Below are positions 16,190 through 25,427 of a DNA stretch of 64,000 nucleotides, piece after piece. Made by a program: the position numbers and the translations under genes. The DNA comes from Sulfurimicrobium sp031426915 (GTDB lineage Bacteria > Pseudomonadota > Gammaproteobacteria > Burkholderiales > Sulfuricellaceae): the NCBI GenBank assembly GCA_031426915.1, contig JASJPB010000038.1, positions 1 to 64,000 on the forward strand. The letters run 5' to 3'. The notes under the pieces were generated by a model. It was not told where the DNA came from and did no database searches. It saw only the letters and a list, made by a program, of their open reading frames with translations. Each line of letters begins with the position of its first letter. The stretch's first letter is position 1.

Positions 16190-16690
16190 CTATTTGTCGG
16201 CCAGCGCTTTAAGCACTTTGTCGGTGATATCGACACGATGGCTGGCATACAACGCTTCTTGCACGATGATGTCGAATTTTTCGTTCTCTGCGATTGCATT
16301 AATGGCTTTGCCTATGCGCTCATGCACACCAGTCAGTTCCTCATTGCGACGCAGGTTTGCATCTTCACGAATCTCACGCTGCGCGCGTTGGAAGTCGCGA
16401 TTAAGATTGGCCAAATCGCGTTCCTTGTTGCGGCGCTCTGATTCACCAATGGTTACGCCCTCTCGTTCCAAGTAGGCCTGTAAATCCTTGGCTTGCTTGG
16501 CCATTTTCTGGAGTTCCAGGTTTCGCGGCTCAAATTCCTTGTCCAGTTTCTTCTGCGCTTTTTGCGCAGGCGCAGCCTCACGAATCAAACGCTCCGTATT
16601 CACGAAACCAATTTTGTACTCAACCGCCTGAGCGATGCTGGAAATTTGCAACAGCGACAATGCGACAAGGGATAAAACTATTTTCTTCAA
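16190..16690 (-). CDS. skp: Periplasmic chaperone Skp (OmpH)
   Basis: This 166-residue protein has a cleavable signal peptide (KKIVLSLVALSLLQISSIAQA). The mature part has the Skp layout: a small beta domain (YKIGFVNTERLIREAAPA, about 25-42), then a long charged coiled-coil arm (about 45-125; KKLDKEFEPRNLELQKMAKQ), and a return strand near the end (FDIIVQEALYAS). It holds unfolded outer-membrane proteins on their way to BamA. The start is TTG, with AGGAG seven bases upstream. It lies 17 bases after bamA, the usual order. Confidence 0.93.
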   Translation of the reverse strand: MKKIVLSLVALSLLQISSIAQAVEYKIGFVNTERLIREAAPAQKAQKKLDKEFEPRNLELQKMAKQAKDLQAYLEREGVTIGESERRNKERDLANLNRDFQRAQREIREDANLRRNEELTGVHERIGKAINAIAENEKFDIIVQEALYASHRVDITDKVLKALADK

Positions 16691-16707
16691 CTTAATTCTC
16701 CTGACTT

Positions 16708-18990
16708 CTAAAACGTTGTTCCCATCTGGAACTGGAATGCTTCGGTCTGATCGCCCTCTTTACTGTTGAGAGGTTTGGCCAAGCTGAATTTCAGCGGTCC
16801 TACCGGGGAAAACCAGCTGACCGAAAGACCGGTAGCATAACGCATCTGACCCAGTTCGATTTTCTCGTCCCTGCCGAACACCATGCCGCCGTCCACAAAT
16901 ACCCCCAGGCGTACCGATTTATCAGAAGCCAGGCCGGGAAAGGGGAACATCAGCTCTGCAGTGCCGACGATACGACGCGACCCACCAAGGGAATAGTTAT
17001 TTGCATCTTTGGGCCCGAGTGAACTTGTTTTGTAACCACGCACCGATGATATGCCGCCCGCGTAGAAATTCTTGAAAAATGGAAGCGGTTTTCCGCCAAG
17101 TCCATCGGCCACGCCAACATCCCCGTTAAGCAGAAGCGTAAAATTCTTGGCAAAAGTCCCCAGCCACTGATGCTGGTAGGAAAGCTTGTAATATTCGAGA
17201 TCCAGGCCAGGCAAACCTATTTCCCCGTAAACCCGCTGCAGCGCGCCGGAAGTAGGGTAAAGCAAACTGTCCCGGGTGTCCCGTGCCCAGCCAAGATCAG
17301 CACGAGCGGTATTGGCCACATCGCCGAACTGGTTGACGAAATCGATGTAGCGCTGGGTACTGTCCGAGAAAAGAGTGGTTTCTATGCGCTCCAGAGCCAG
17401 GCCCAGATTGACCGTATCCTTTTCATTCAGCGGCACACCGAAGCGTATCCCGCCCCCGAGGGTTGAAGTCTTGTATTTGCTGATAGCTGTCAAAGTTGAG
17501 GCGGAAGTATCAACCGTGCGCTTGTACACATCGAAACCCCTGCTCACGCCATCATCGGTAAAATACGGGTTGGTGTACGAGAGCGAATAAACCTTGTTGA
17601 GGCTGCCGCTGTTCACTTGGAGCGCCAGGTGGTTTCCGCTACCGAACACGTTCTGCTGCACGATGGATCCACTCAGGATCAAACCCTGGGAACTGGAAAA
17701 ACCGGCTCCGGCCATGATGCTGCCGGTGGGTTTTTCTACCACGCTGTAGTTCAGGTCAACCTGATCGGTGGTTCCTGGTACGGGAGGTGTTTCCACGTTG
17801 ACATCTGAAAAATAGCCCAAGCGCTGGAGCCGCTCACGGGAGCGGTTGATTTTATCCGCTGCGTACCAGCCACCTTCGATCTGGCGCATTTCCCGGCGCA
17901 GGACTTCGTCCCTGGTGCGGGTATTGCCCGACATGTTGATACGCCGTACATAAACCCGGCGCCCCGGATCGACAAAAAAGGTGAAGGCCGCCTGTGCTTT
18001 TTCCTTGTTGATCTCCGGCACTGCGTTGACGTTGGCGAAAGCATAACCATCGTTACCCAAGCGATCGCTGATGGCCTTGCTGGACTCGGTAAGCTTTTCC
18101 CGGGAAAACGTTTCGCCCGGCTGCACCTTGATCAGCTTGCGCAACTCTTGTTCCGGCACCAGCATCTCGCCCGCCAGTTTGATGTCGGAAATCGTGTATT
18201 TGGCACCCTCGTTAACATTGATGGTGATGTAGATGCCCTGTTTGTCGGGAGAGATGGAAACCTGGGTGGACTCGACATTGAATTCAAGGTAGCCGCGGTT
18301 GAGGTAATAAGAACGCAGTGTTTCCAGGTCGGCGGATAACTTCTGTTTCGAATACTGGTCGTTTTTGCTATACCAGCTCATCCAGCCCGATGTGGAAAGA
18401 ACGAGTTGCGCCAGTAAATCTTTTTCCGGTATTACTTCATTGCCGATAACGTTGATCTGGCGGATCTTGGCAATTTCACCTTCTGAAATATCAAAGCTGA
18501 CTGCAACGCGGTTGCGTTCCAGGGGCGTGACGGTGGTGGTGATAGTGACGCCGTACTTGCCATGGCTGAAATATTGGCGCTTCAATTCCTGTTCTGCCCG
18601 ATCCAGCAAGGCTTTGTCAAAAATCTTGGATTCGGCCAGCCCGGCTGCTTTCAAACCATCCTTGAGCTGTTCCTTGGTAAATTCCTTGGCACCGCTGATA
18701 TCCACCTGGGCAATTGACGGACGCTCCTGCACCGCCACCACCAGCACGCCATTTTCCGTTTCCAGTCGCACGTCCTTGAAGAAACCGGTGGCATAAAGCG
18801 CCTTGACCGCGGCAGCGGCCTTTTCGTCATCCAGCGTGTCGCCCACCTTTACCGGCAAGTAGCTGAATACCGTTCCGGCCTCGGTGCGCTGTATCCCGTC
18901 CACGCGAATGTCTTTGACTACAAAGGGATCAAGAGCCAGGGCGGAGGTCGCATAGAGGCTGGCAATCAGGAATGGGATGATTTTTTTCAT
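16708..18990 (-). CDS. bamA: Outer membrane protein assembly factor BamA
   Basis: This 760-residue outer-membrane protein is the core of the BAM complex. It has a signal peptide (KKIIPFLIASLYATSALA), five POTRA domains (about 22-420, starting FVVKDIRVDGIQRTEAGTVF) and a 16-strand beta-barrel with the lid-loop motif SVRGYKTSSLGP (about 650) and the terminal aromatic signature ending QMGTTF. The ATG at 18990 gives the normal signal peptide; an upstream extension of 19 residues is not needed. Gene order rseP-bamA-skp is standard. Confidence 0.97.
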   Translation of the reverse strand: MKKIIPFLIASLYATSALALDPFVVKDIRVDGIQRTEAGTVFSYLPVKVGDTLDDEKAAAAVKALYATGFFKDVRLETENGVLVVAVQERPSIAQVDISGAKEFTKEQLKDGLKAAGLAESKIFDKALLDRAEQELKRQYFSHGKYGVTITTTVTPLERNRVAVSFDISEGEIAKIRQINVIGNEVIPEKDLLAQLVLSTSGWMSWYSKNDQYSKQKLSADLETLRSYYLNRGYLEFNVESTQVSISPDKQGIYITINVNEGAKYTISDIKLAGEMLVPEQELRKLIKVQPGETFSREKLTESSKAISDRLGNDGYAFANVNAVPEINKEKAQAAFTFFVDPGRRVYVRRINMSGNTRTRDEVLRREMRQIEGGWYAADKINRSRERLQRLGYFSDVNVETPPVPGTTDQVDLNYSVVEKPTGSIMAGAGFSSSQGLILSGSIVQQNVFGSGNHLALQVNSGSLNKVYSLSYTNPYFTDDGVSRGFDVYKRTVDTSASTLTAISKYKTSTLGGGIRFGVPLNEKDTVNLGLALERIETTLFSDSTQRYIDFVNQFGDVANTARADLGWARDTRDSLLYPTSGALQRVYGEIGLPGLDLEYYKLSYQHQWLGTFAKNFTLLLNGDVGVADGLGGKPLPFFKNFYAGGISSVRGYKTSSLGPKDANNYSLGGSRRIVGTAELMFPFPGLASDKSVRLGVFVDGGMVFGRDEKIELGQMRYATGLSVSWFSPVGPLKFSLAKPLNSKEGDQTEAFQFQMGTTF

Positions 18991-19012
18991 TAATTGGCCC
19001 GAAAACATTCGG

Positions 19013-20371
19013 TCAGAGCAAACGGTTAATGTCGTTGTAAAAAGCAAAAGCCATCAGTATCAGCAAAAGCGCCATGCCGACCTGCTGGCCGATTTCCATG
19101 GCGCGATCCGAAACGGGGCTTCCCTTCACGATTTCCGCCATATAATACATCAAATGCCCGCCATCCAATAATGGCACGGGCAACAAATTGAGCACACCCA
19201 GGCTGATGCTGATCAAGGCCAGAAAACTCAGATAGGGCAGCCAGCCCATATGCGCGGACTGCCCCGCGTAATCGGCAATGGTAATGGGGCCGCTTATATT
19301 CTTCAGCGACACCTCCCCGACCACCATTTTCCCCAACATTTGCAGGCTGAAAAGAGACGTATCCCAGGTTTTGTGCAGCGCCTCGCCCAAGGCGCGTAGC
19401 GGCGGATAGCGTACTTCGGTCATCATTTTCCGTGCCAGCTCAGGATCAACCTTGGGAGATGCGCCTATTTTTCCTATCGTCTTGCCCTGTTCCGTCGCGG
19501 CAGACGGTGCCAACGCGATCACCCGTGACACGCCATCCCTTTGAATTTCGAATTGCAAAACCTGTTCCGGACTGGCGCGCACCGACTGCACCAATTCTTC
19601 CCAGCGCGCCACTGCCTTGCCGTTGACGCCGAGGATTTCGTCACCCACCTGCAAACCTGCCTGTTCCCCTGCCCCGCCCGGCTGCAACTGGCCGATCACC
19701 GCCCGCAACAAGGGACGAAAATGCGTCAGACCCAGTTTTTCGAGAAAGTCGCCATCCAGATCGTCGGCGCTGATGCTGGCGGTTTCCAGCGTGTGGAACT
19801 GAATTTCGCTGCGCTCGTTATTGGTCTCGATGTTTACTGGCTGTTTTTTCATGATCCGTTTCAACAGCAGCCAGCGGGTATCCTGCCAGGTTGCCACCGT
19901 CTCGCCATCAATCGCCATGATGACTTCACCCGCCTTGAATCCAGCCACGGCAGCAGGACTGGCAGGCGGAATATCACCCAGCATGGGCTTCACGCCCGGC
20001 ACACCATAGATGAACAGCACCCAGTACAAGACGATGGCGAGCAGAAAATTAGCCGCCGGGCCGGCCGCGACAATCATTATGCGGCGCCACACGGATTGCC
20101 TGTTAAAGGCGCGGGGCAGGTCCTGGGGAGCAACTTCGCCTTCGCGCTCGTCGAGCATCTTGACGTAGCCCCCCAGAGGAAATGCGGCGATGGCCCATTC
20201 CGTGCCATCCGGTGAGAATTTTTTGACCCACAGTGGCTTGCCAAAGCCAAGGGAAAAGCGCAGCACCTTGACACCGCATCTACGCGCAACCCAGAAATGG
20301 CCGAACTCGTGCACCACGATCAGGACGCCCAGGGCAAGGGCGAAAGCTGCGATGGTGAAGAGCAGGTTCAT
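19013..20371 (-). CDS. rseP: Site-2 zinc metalloprotease RseP
   Basis: This 452-residue inner-membrane protease cleaves anti-sigma factor RseA and signal peptide remnants. The zinc motif VVHEFGHFWVARRCGV lies in the first helix (about 18-33). Two PDZ domains follow (about 115-190 and 200-290). The second metal-ligand motif LLDGGHLMYYMAEI (about 395-408) precedes the last helices. The ATG at 20371 overlaps the dxr stop (ATGA); the frame upstream of it lies inside dxr. Confidence 0.95.
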   Translation of the reverse strand: MNLLFTIAAFALALGVLIVVHEFGHFWVARRCGVKVLRFSLGFGKPLWVKKFSPDGTEWAIAAFPLGGYVKMLDEREGEVAPQDLPRAFNRQSVWRRIMIVAAGPAANFLLAIVLYWVLFIYGVPGVKPMLGDIPPASPAAVAGFKAGEVIMAIDGETVATWQDTRWLLLKRIMKKQPVNIETNNERSEIQFHTLETASISADDLDGDFLEKLGLTHFRPLLRAVIGQLQPGGAGEQAGLQVGDEILGVNGKAVARWEELVQSVRASPEQVLQFEIQRDGVSRVIALAPSAATEQGKTIGKIGASPKVDPELARKMMTEVRYPPLRALGEALHKTWDTSLFSLQMLGKMVVGEVSLKNISGPITIADYAGQSAHMGWLPYLSFLALISISLGVLNLLPVPLLDGGHLMYYMAEIVKGSPVSDRAMEIGQQVGMALLLILMAFAFYNDINRLL

Positions 20372-21561
20372 GGAGCTGTCCATCGAGCGATGCACTCGAC
20401 GGCAATTTCCCGGGCCAGCCAGTCAGCCTCCTGAACATCTTCCAGGCAATTCACCGTTACGGAAGACAACTGCTCCAGGGTATGCTCGATCACGGCGGGA
20501 ATGCGGAGGAAGGGTAATTGATTATCCAGAAAGGCGGCCACCGCCACCTCGTTGGCCGCGTTGAGAATCGCCGGCGCGGTGCCGCCCCGACGTAGCGCCT
20601 GATAGGCCAGATCCAGGCAGCGAAAACGTTCCATGTCGGGTGCTTCGAAATCCAGGCGCGCGATCTTGAACAAGTCGAGCGGCGACACACCGGCCGCAAT
20701 CCGCTCAGGGAAGCCCAATGCAAAAGCAATCGGGGTGCGCATATCCGGGTTACCGAGTTGTGCCAGCACCGAACCATCGGCATATTCCACCATGGAGTGA
20801 ATAACGCTCTGGGGGTGCACCACCACCTGGATCTGGTCTGCACTCGCGTCAAACAGCCAGCGCGCCTCGATCACTTCCAGCCCCTTGTTCATCATGGTGG
20901 CGGAGTCGACCGAAATCTTGCGTCCCATGGACCAGTTGGGATGCGCGCAAGCCTGTGCAGGCGTGATGTTTTCCAGTTCGGAAAGCGCTCTGGTGCGGAA
21001 CGGGCCACCAGAAGCCGTCAGCAGGATGCGCGTCACACCGACCTTGTCCAGACCGCGCCCGAAATCCCGCGGCAGGGACTGGAAAATGGCGTTGTGTTCG
21101 CTGTCTATGGGCAACAGTTCCGAACCACTTGCCCGCACCGCATCCATGAACACACTGCCGGACATGACCAGGGTTTCCTTGTTGGCCAGCAGGATACGCT
21201 TGCCCGCACTGGCCGCTGCCAGCGAGGGTCTCAATCCGGCAGCACCGACAATGGCGGCCATCACACTGTCCACCTGGGGCAGGGATGAGACCAGTTCCAG
21301 CGCCTCGACGCCATGCAGCACCTGGGTCGCCAAACCGGCGGCGGTGATTTTTCCCTGTAACGACTCCGCAGCATCTGCATCCAGCAGCACGGCAAATTCC
21401 GGCTCGAATTGCCGACATTGCTGGAACAGTTTATCCACCTGGGAATTCGCCGTCAGCGCAACTACGCGGAAGCGCTCCGGGTGGCGTGCGATCACATCGA
21501 GCGTGCTGACGCCGATGGAACCGGTAGAACCCAATACAGTGATATTTTGCTTGTCGGACAT
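20368..21561 (-). CDS. dxr: 1-deoxy-D-xylulose 5-phosphate reductoisomerase
   Basis: This 397-residue cytoplasmic enzyme makes MEP in the isoprenoid pathway. The NADPH site GSTGSIGVSTLDVI is at about residues 10-23, and LANKETLVMSG at about 120. The metal/substrate site includes LPIDSEHNAIFQSL (about 147) and SGGPFRTRA (about 184), with the Ser-rich HPNWSMGRKISVDSATMMNK (about 207) after it. The ATG at 21561 is used; an upstream TTG two codons earlier overlaps cdsA. Order cdsA-dxr-rseP is standard. Confidence 0.96.
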   Translation of the reverse strand: MSDKQNITVLGSTGSIGVSTLDVIARHPERFRVVALTANSQVDKLFQQCRQFEPEFAVLLDADAAESLQGKITAAGLATQVLHGVEALELVSSLPQVDSVMAAIVGAAGLRPSLAAASAGKRILLANKETLVMSGSVFMDAVRASGSELLPIDSEHNAIFQSLPRDFGRGLDKVGVTRILLTASGGPFRTRALSELENITPAQACAHPNWSMGRKISVDSATMMNKGLEVIEARWLFDASADQIQVVVHPQSVIHSMVEYADGSVLAQLGNPDMRTPIAFALGFPERIAAGVSPLDLFKIARLDFEAPDMERFRCLDLAYQALRRGGTAPAILNAANEVAVAAFLDNQLPFLRIPAVIEHTLEQLSSVTVNCLEDVQEADWLAREIAVECIARWTAP

Positions 21562-21563
21562 GA

Positions 21564-22355
21564 TCAAAGGCCAGGGAATCCATAGATATAATAGGCCGCA
21601 GCCAGCGGCAGAGCGGGTGTCATGCCGTCGATGCGATCCAGCACGCCGCCATGGCCGGGCAGGATACTGCCGCTATCCTTCAGGCCGGCCTGGCGTTTGA
21701 GCCAGGATTCGAACAAATCGCCCACCACGCTCAGTGCCGCCATCGCGAGCAGCAACGCGAATCCGGGGAAAGGCACGCCTAGTGTCCCTTCCAGAGAACT
21801 CCAGGCAACGCCATAGCAGGCCACACCCAGCAAACCACCGGCCACACCCTCCCAGGTTTTGCCCGGGCTGATTGAAGGCGCCAATTTATGGCTGCCGAAA
21901 GCCCGACCAGCAAAATACGCCCCGATATCCGCCACCGACACCACCGCCAGCAGGCCAAGCAACAGGGCCGGGCGCATGGCGTGAAATTCCATCAGGGCAA
22001 ACCAGGTCGGGAACAGCACTAGCCAGCCGGTGGCCGCCAACAGGGCCGGATGGCGTACCTTCCATCCCAGCACGAGCCAGGGCAAGGCCGCCAGCAGCCA
22101 GAAAAGCACTGCGGCAAGGTAGGCCTGTTCAACCCTGGTTTTGAGCACAAAAAATGCCATGCCAAATGCCAGCGTGACGCCCAGATAAGCCCAACGGCCC
22201 GAGCGCGGATAAGCGGCGAGTGCACCCCATTCCCAGGCACCAATTGAAATTACGCCCAGCGTAAGCAAACCCCAGTAAAAACTGGGCAGGTAAAACAGCC
22301 CGCCCAGCAGGACAAACAACAAGACGACAGCGGTAATGACGCGGGTTCTAAGCAT
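21564..22355 (-). CDS. cdsA: Phosphatidate cytidylyltransferase
   Basis: This 263-residue polytopic membrane enzyme makes CDP-diacylglycerol for phospholipid synthesis. About eight hydrophobic segments are visible. The signature SPGKTWEGVAGG (about 163-174), followed by LKDSGSILPGHGGVLDRIDG (about 226-245) with the metal-binding acidic residues, matches the CdsA family signature. The start ATG overlaps the uppS stop by one base (TGATG), so coupling is likely. Confidence 0.95.
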   Translation of the reverse strand: MLRTRVITAVVLLFVLLGGLFYLPSFYWGLLTLGVISIGAWEWGALAAYPRSGRWAYLGVTLAFGMAFFVLKTRVEQAYLAAVLFWLLAALPWLVLGWKVRHPALLAATGWLVLFPTWFALMEFHAMRPALLLGLLAVVSVADIGAYFAGRAFGSHKLAPSISPGKTWEGVAGGLLGVACYGVAWSSLEGTLGVPFPGFALLLAMAALSVVGDLFESWLKRQAGLKDSGSILPGHGGVLDRIDGMTPALPLAAAYYIYGFPGL

Positions 22356-23107
22356 CAGGGCTTTTTCAACTGCTCGCTGGTCCGGCCGAAACGCCGCTCG
22401 CGCTGCTGGTAGGAGTGGATGGCTTTATCCAGTTCGGCTGCGTTAAAATCCGGCCACAGCACACCGGTAAAATACAGCTCGGTATACGCCAGCTGCCACA
22501 ACAGGAAATTGCTGATGCGTTGTTCTCCGCCGGTACGAATGAACAAATCCGGCTCCGGCGCATAAGGCATCGAAAGGTAGGGCTGTAAGTCCGCCTCGTC
22601 AAACCCGGCACATAGTTCCGGTCGAGCTTGCAGCATGCCCTGCACCGCCTGGAGGATATCCCAGCGGCCTCCGTAGTTGGCGGCAATGGTCAGCGTCAGT
22701 TTTGTGTTGTTCGCGGTCAGCGCTTCGGCACGCTGCACCAGATCAATCAGGCGCGGCTCGAAGCGGGACAGGTCACCGATGATCCTGAGGCGCACATTAT
22801 TCTGGTTGAGGCGGCTGATTTCCTGTTCCAGCGCCAGCATGAACAACTGCATCAGGAGGGATACTTCTTCCGCCGGACGGCGCCAGTTTTCGCTGCTGAA
22901 AGCAAACAGGGTGAGAAATTCAACTCCGCGTTCGATGCAGGCCTTGACCATTTCCCGCACGGTTTCCACGCCACGCTTGTGCCCCATTACGCGGGGAAAA
23001 TGGCGTTTCTTCGCCCAACGGCCATTGCCATCCATGATGATGGCGATATGGCTCGGGATGTGCGATGGATGGGGAATGTCGCGAGTCGAACTATGCGGCT
23101 GGGCCAC
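22355..23107 (-). CDS. uppS: Undecaprenyl diphosphate synthase
   Basis: This 250-residue cis-prenyltransferase makes the C55 lipid carrier for peptidoglycan and O-polysaccharides. Motifs are IAIIMDGNGRWAKKR (about residues 22-36, with the catalytic Asp), LTLFAFSSENWRRP (about 65), LTIAANYGGRWDI (about 140) and the terminal PEPDLFIRTGGEQRISNFLL (about 193-212). The frame begins at a GTG after frr with a weak ribosome site; the N-terminal 18 residues are not conserved, so the true start could be slightly later. Confidence 0.95.
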   Translation of the reverse strand: MAQPHSSTRDIPHPSHIPSHIAIIMDGNGRWAKKRHFPRVMGHKRGVETVREMVKACIERGVEFLTLFAFSSENWRRPAEEVSLLMQLFMLALEQEISRLNQNNVRLRIIGDLSRFEPRLIDLVQRAEALTANNTKLTLTIAANYGGRWDILQAVQGMLQARPELCAGFDEADLQPYLSMPYAPEPDLFIRTGGEQRISNFLLWQLAYTELYFTGVLWPDFNAAELDKAIHSYQQRERRFGRTSEQLKKP

Positions 23108-23119
23108 GATCTGCTGGAC

Positions 23120-23677
23120 TCAGATCGCCATCAGTTCGGTTTCTTTGACCTGCAACATCTTGTCAACTTCCGACACGTAGCGGTCGGTGAGTTTCTGGAT
23201 ATCGTCCTGGGCACGACGATCATCATCCTCGCTGATCGCCTTGTCCTTGAGCAGATCCTTGAAATGGTCATTGGCATCGCGGCGCACATTGCGTATCGCC
23301 ACCTTTGCACCCTCGCCTTCCTGCTTGACGACCTTGATCAGGTCCCTGCGCCGTTCCTCGGTAAGAGCTGGCATCGGGACCCGGATCAAGTCACCCTGGG
23401 AAGCGGGATTAAGTCCCAGATCGGAGTCACGGATAGCTCTTTCCACCGCGCCGACCATCTTTTTTTCCCATGGCGCAACGCCAATGGTACGGGAATCGAT
23501 CAAAGTCACGTTGGCGACCTGGTTGATTGCCGTGGGGTTGCCGTAGTAATCCACCATTACGTGATCGAGAATACCCGTATGAGCCCTCCCGGTGCGTATC
23601 TTGGCCAGATCGGCCTTGAGCGACTCCAGGGATTTCTGCATTTTCTGTTCAGCGGATTTTTTAATGTCTGCGATCAT
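23120..23677 (-). CDS. frr: Ribosome recycling factor
   Basis: This 185-residue protein is exactly the family length. It splits post-termination ribosomes together with EF-G. Domain I is the three-helix bundle formed by the N-terminal 30 and C-terminal 80 residues. Domain II is the beta region between (VDYYGNPTAINQVANVTL, about 35-52, then PWEKKMVGAVERAI). The C-terminal helix is rich in Lys/Asp. ATG at 23677, nine bases after AGGA; an upstream TTG was not used. Confidence 0.97.
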   Translation of the reverse strand: MIADIKKSAEQKMQKSLESLKADLAKIRTGRAHTGILDHVMVDYYGNPTAINQVANVTLIDSRTIGVAPWEKKMVGAVERAIRDSDLGLNPASQGDLIRVPMPALTEERRRDLIKVVKQEGEGAKVAIRNVRRDANDHFKDLLKDKAISEDDDRRAQDDIQKLTDRYVSEVDKMLQVKETELMAI

Positions 23678-23753
23678 AATCAAGCTTCCTTCACATCAAT
23701 ACACGGCACGCAGGGTAAAAGCCGCAACCATCGTCCGGTTTCGAACGCAAAAG

Positions 23754-24470
23754 TCAGCAGTAGACCCGTGTACCTTCGTCCTCGCCCATCACCACGCGCT
23801 TCAACGCGCCTGGCTTGAAGATGCTGAACACCGCCAGGGGCATGTTCTGGTCGCGGCACAAGGCCAGCGCGGTCGCATCCATCACCTTGAGGTTGCGCTG
23901 GATGGCCTCGTCAAAACTGAGTTGCTGGTAGCGCATGGCTTCGGGATTGGTTTTCGGATCATCTGTATAGACACCGTCCACCTTGGTCGCCTTGATCACC
24001 ACTTCCGCGCCCACTTCCATACCGCGCAGAGCGGCTGCGGTGTCGGTGGTGAAGAAGGGATTGCCTGTCCCGGCACCAAAAATCACCACCTTGCCTTCTT
24101 CCAGGTAGCGGATCGCCTTGCCGCGAATGTAAGGCTCAGCCACAGCCTCGATGCTAAGCGCCGTTTGTACACGGCTTTCGATGCCGATGCGGCGCATGGC
24201 GTCCTGTAGCGCGAGGGCGTTCATCACCGTGGCCAGCATACCCATGTAATCTGCCGTGGCGCGGTCCATACCGGCAGCACCGGGGGCGACGCCACGAAAA
24301 ATGTTGCCGCCACCGATAACCACCCCCACCTGCACGCCCATGCGCACCACTTCTGCCACTTCCGCGACAATACGTTCGATCGTGGGACGGTTGATACCGT
24401 AGCTGTCCTCACCCATCAGGGCTTCGCCGGACAGCTTGAGCATGATGCGTTTATAGGCAGGGGCGGTCAT
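23754..24470 (-). CDS. pyrH: Uridylate kinase
   Basis: This 238-residue cytoplasmic enzyme of the amino-acid-kinase fold phosphorylates UMP. Motifs are KRIMLKLSGEALMG (about residues 7-20), VVIGGGNIFRGV (about 50-61), MGMLATVMNALALQDAM (about 76) and FGAGTGNPFFTTDTAAALR (about 134). It follows tsf with three bases between stop and start, the classical tsf-pyrH-frr arrangement. Length matches the family (about 240). Confidence 0.97.
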   Translation of the reverse strand: MTAPAYKRIMLKLSGEALMGEDSYGINRPTIERIVAEVAEVVRMGVQVGVVIGGGNIFRGVAPGAAGMDRATADYMGMLATVMNALALQDAMRRIGIESRVQTALSIEAVAEPYIRGKAIRYLEEGKVVIFGAGTGNPFFTTDTAAALRGMEVGAEVVIKATKVDGVYTDDPKTNPEAMRYQQLSFDEAIQRNLKVMDATALALCRDQNMPLAVFSIFKPGALKRVVMGEDEGTRVYC

Positions 24471-24473
24471 GGT

Positions 24474-25352
24474 TCAGACCTTCGACGCGGCAGCGACTTC
24501 GGCGGCGTAATCCACCACTTTCTTCTCGATGCCCTCACCCACCACGTACATGGTGAAAGCGCTGACGCTGGCTTTTTTTCCGGACAGCAATTTCTCCACC
24601 GTCTGGTCCGGGTCCTTTACGAAAGGCTGGCCGAGCAGCGTGACTTCCGCCAGATACTTGACGATGCGGCCTTCCACCATTTTCTCGATGATGTTGGCAG
24701 GTTTGCCGGATTCGGCGGCCTGGGCGGAGAAAATCTTGCGTTCGTTTTCCAGCAACTCTGCCGGAACTTCGTCCTTGGACACGCATACCGGCTTGCTGGC
24801 CGCGATATGCATCGCAATATCCTTGCCCATTTGCTCGTCGCCACCGGTGCTATCGACCATTACGCCGATACGCGTGCCATGCAGATAAGTGGTCAGTTTG
24901 CCGCTAGTTTCCGCACGCACCAGACGACGCAACGCGATATTTTCGCCCAGCTTCATGATCAGTGCCTGACGTGTTTCTTCCACGGTCTGGCCGGAAGGAA
25001 GTTTGGTGGCGGAAAGCGCCTCGATGGCCTGAATGTTCTGCTCGGCAATCAGCTGTGCCACAGCCTTGGCGAAGGCGAGGAAATCCTCATTCTTGGAAAC
25101 GAAGTCGGTTTCACAGTTGATTTCCACCAGCGCACCCTTGTGCCCATCAGCGCTGATGAAACTTCCTACCACACCTTCCGCGGCGACACGGCTGGCAGCC
25201 TTGTTCGCCTTGGCACCGCTTTTGATGCGCAACAACTCTTCCGCGGCTTTCAGGTCGCCACCGGTTTCAGTCAGCGCCTTCTTGCATTCCATCATGCCCA
25301 AGCCTGTCAGCTCGCGCAGTTCCTTAACCATACCCGCGGTAATGTCCGCCAT
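24474..25352 (-). CDS. tsf: Elongation factor Ts
   Basis: This 292-residue guanine-nucleotide exchange factor of EF-Tu has the N-terminal UBA-like module (about 1-45; VKELRELTGLGMMECKKALT), the EF-Tu-contact motif ETDFVSKNEDF (about 80) and two core subdomains, ending with FTMYVVGEGIEKK. Start ATG at 25352 gives MADITAGMVKEL, the family N-terminus. It lies downstream of rpsB after a terminator-like hairpin, so some of its transcripts start at the rpsB promoter and read through. Confidence 0.97.
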   Translation of the reverse strand: MADITAGMVKELRELTGLGMMECKKALTETGGDLKAAEELLRIKSGAKANKAASRVAAEGVVGSFISADGHKGALVEINCETDFVSKNEDFLAFAKAVAQLIAEQNIQAIEALSATKLPSGQTVEETRQALIMKLGENIALRRLVRAETSGKLTTYLHGTRIGVMVDSTGGDEQMGKDIAMHIAASKPVCVSKDEVPAELLENERKIFSAQAAESGKPANIIEKMVEGRIVKYLAEVTLLGQPFVKDPDQTVEKLLSGKKASVSAFTMYVVGEGIEKKVVDYAAEVAAASKV

Positions 25353-25392
25353 GCTAAAACTCCTTAAATCCATACCAAATTATTCAAGCTAT

Positions 25393-25417
25393 AAAAAAAG
25401 GGGCTTCCGCCCCTTTT
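25393..25417 (-). terminator. Rho-independent terminator/attenuator between rpsB and tsf
   Basis: On the minus strand a nine-base-pair stem (AAAAGGGGC/GCCCCTTTT, positions 25417-25396) with a four-base loop is followed by a run of seven T. It lies 11 bases after the rpsB stop and 41 bases before tsf. A partial terminator here is known in other proteobacteria and would set the S2 to EF-Ts ratio. Confidence 0.85.
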
Positions 25418-25427
25418 CCGCGGAAGA

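Noticed and set aside
22628..23818. 396-residue plus-strand open frame opposite uppS and frr
   Set aside because: It overlaps two certain genes completely and shows no protein-family signature.
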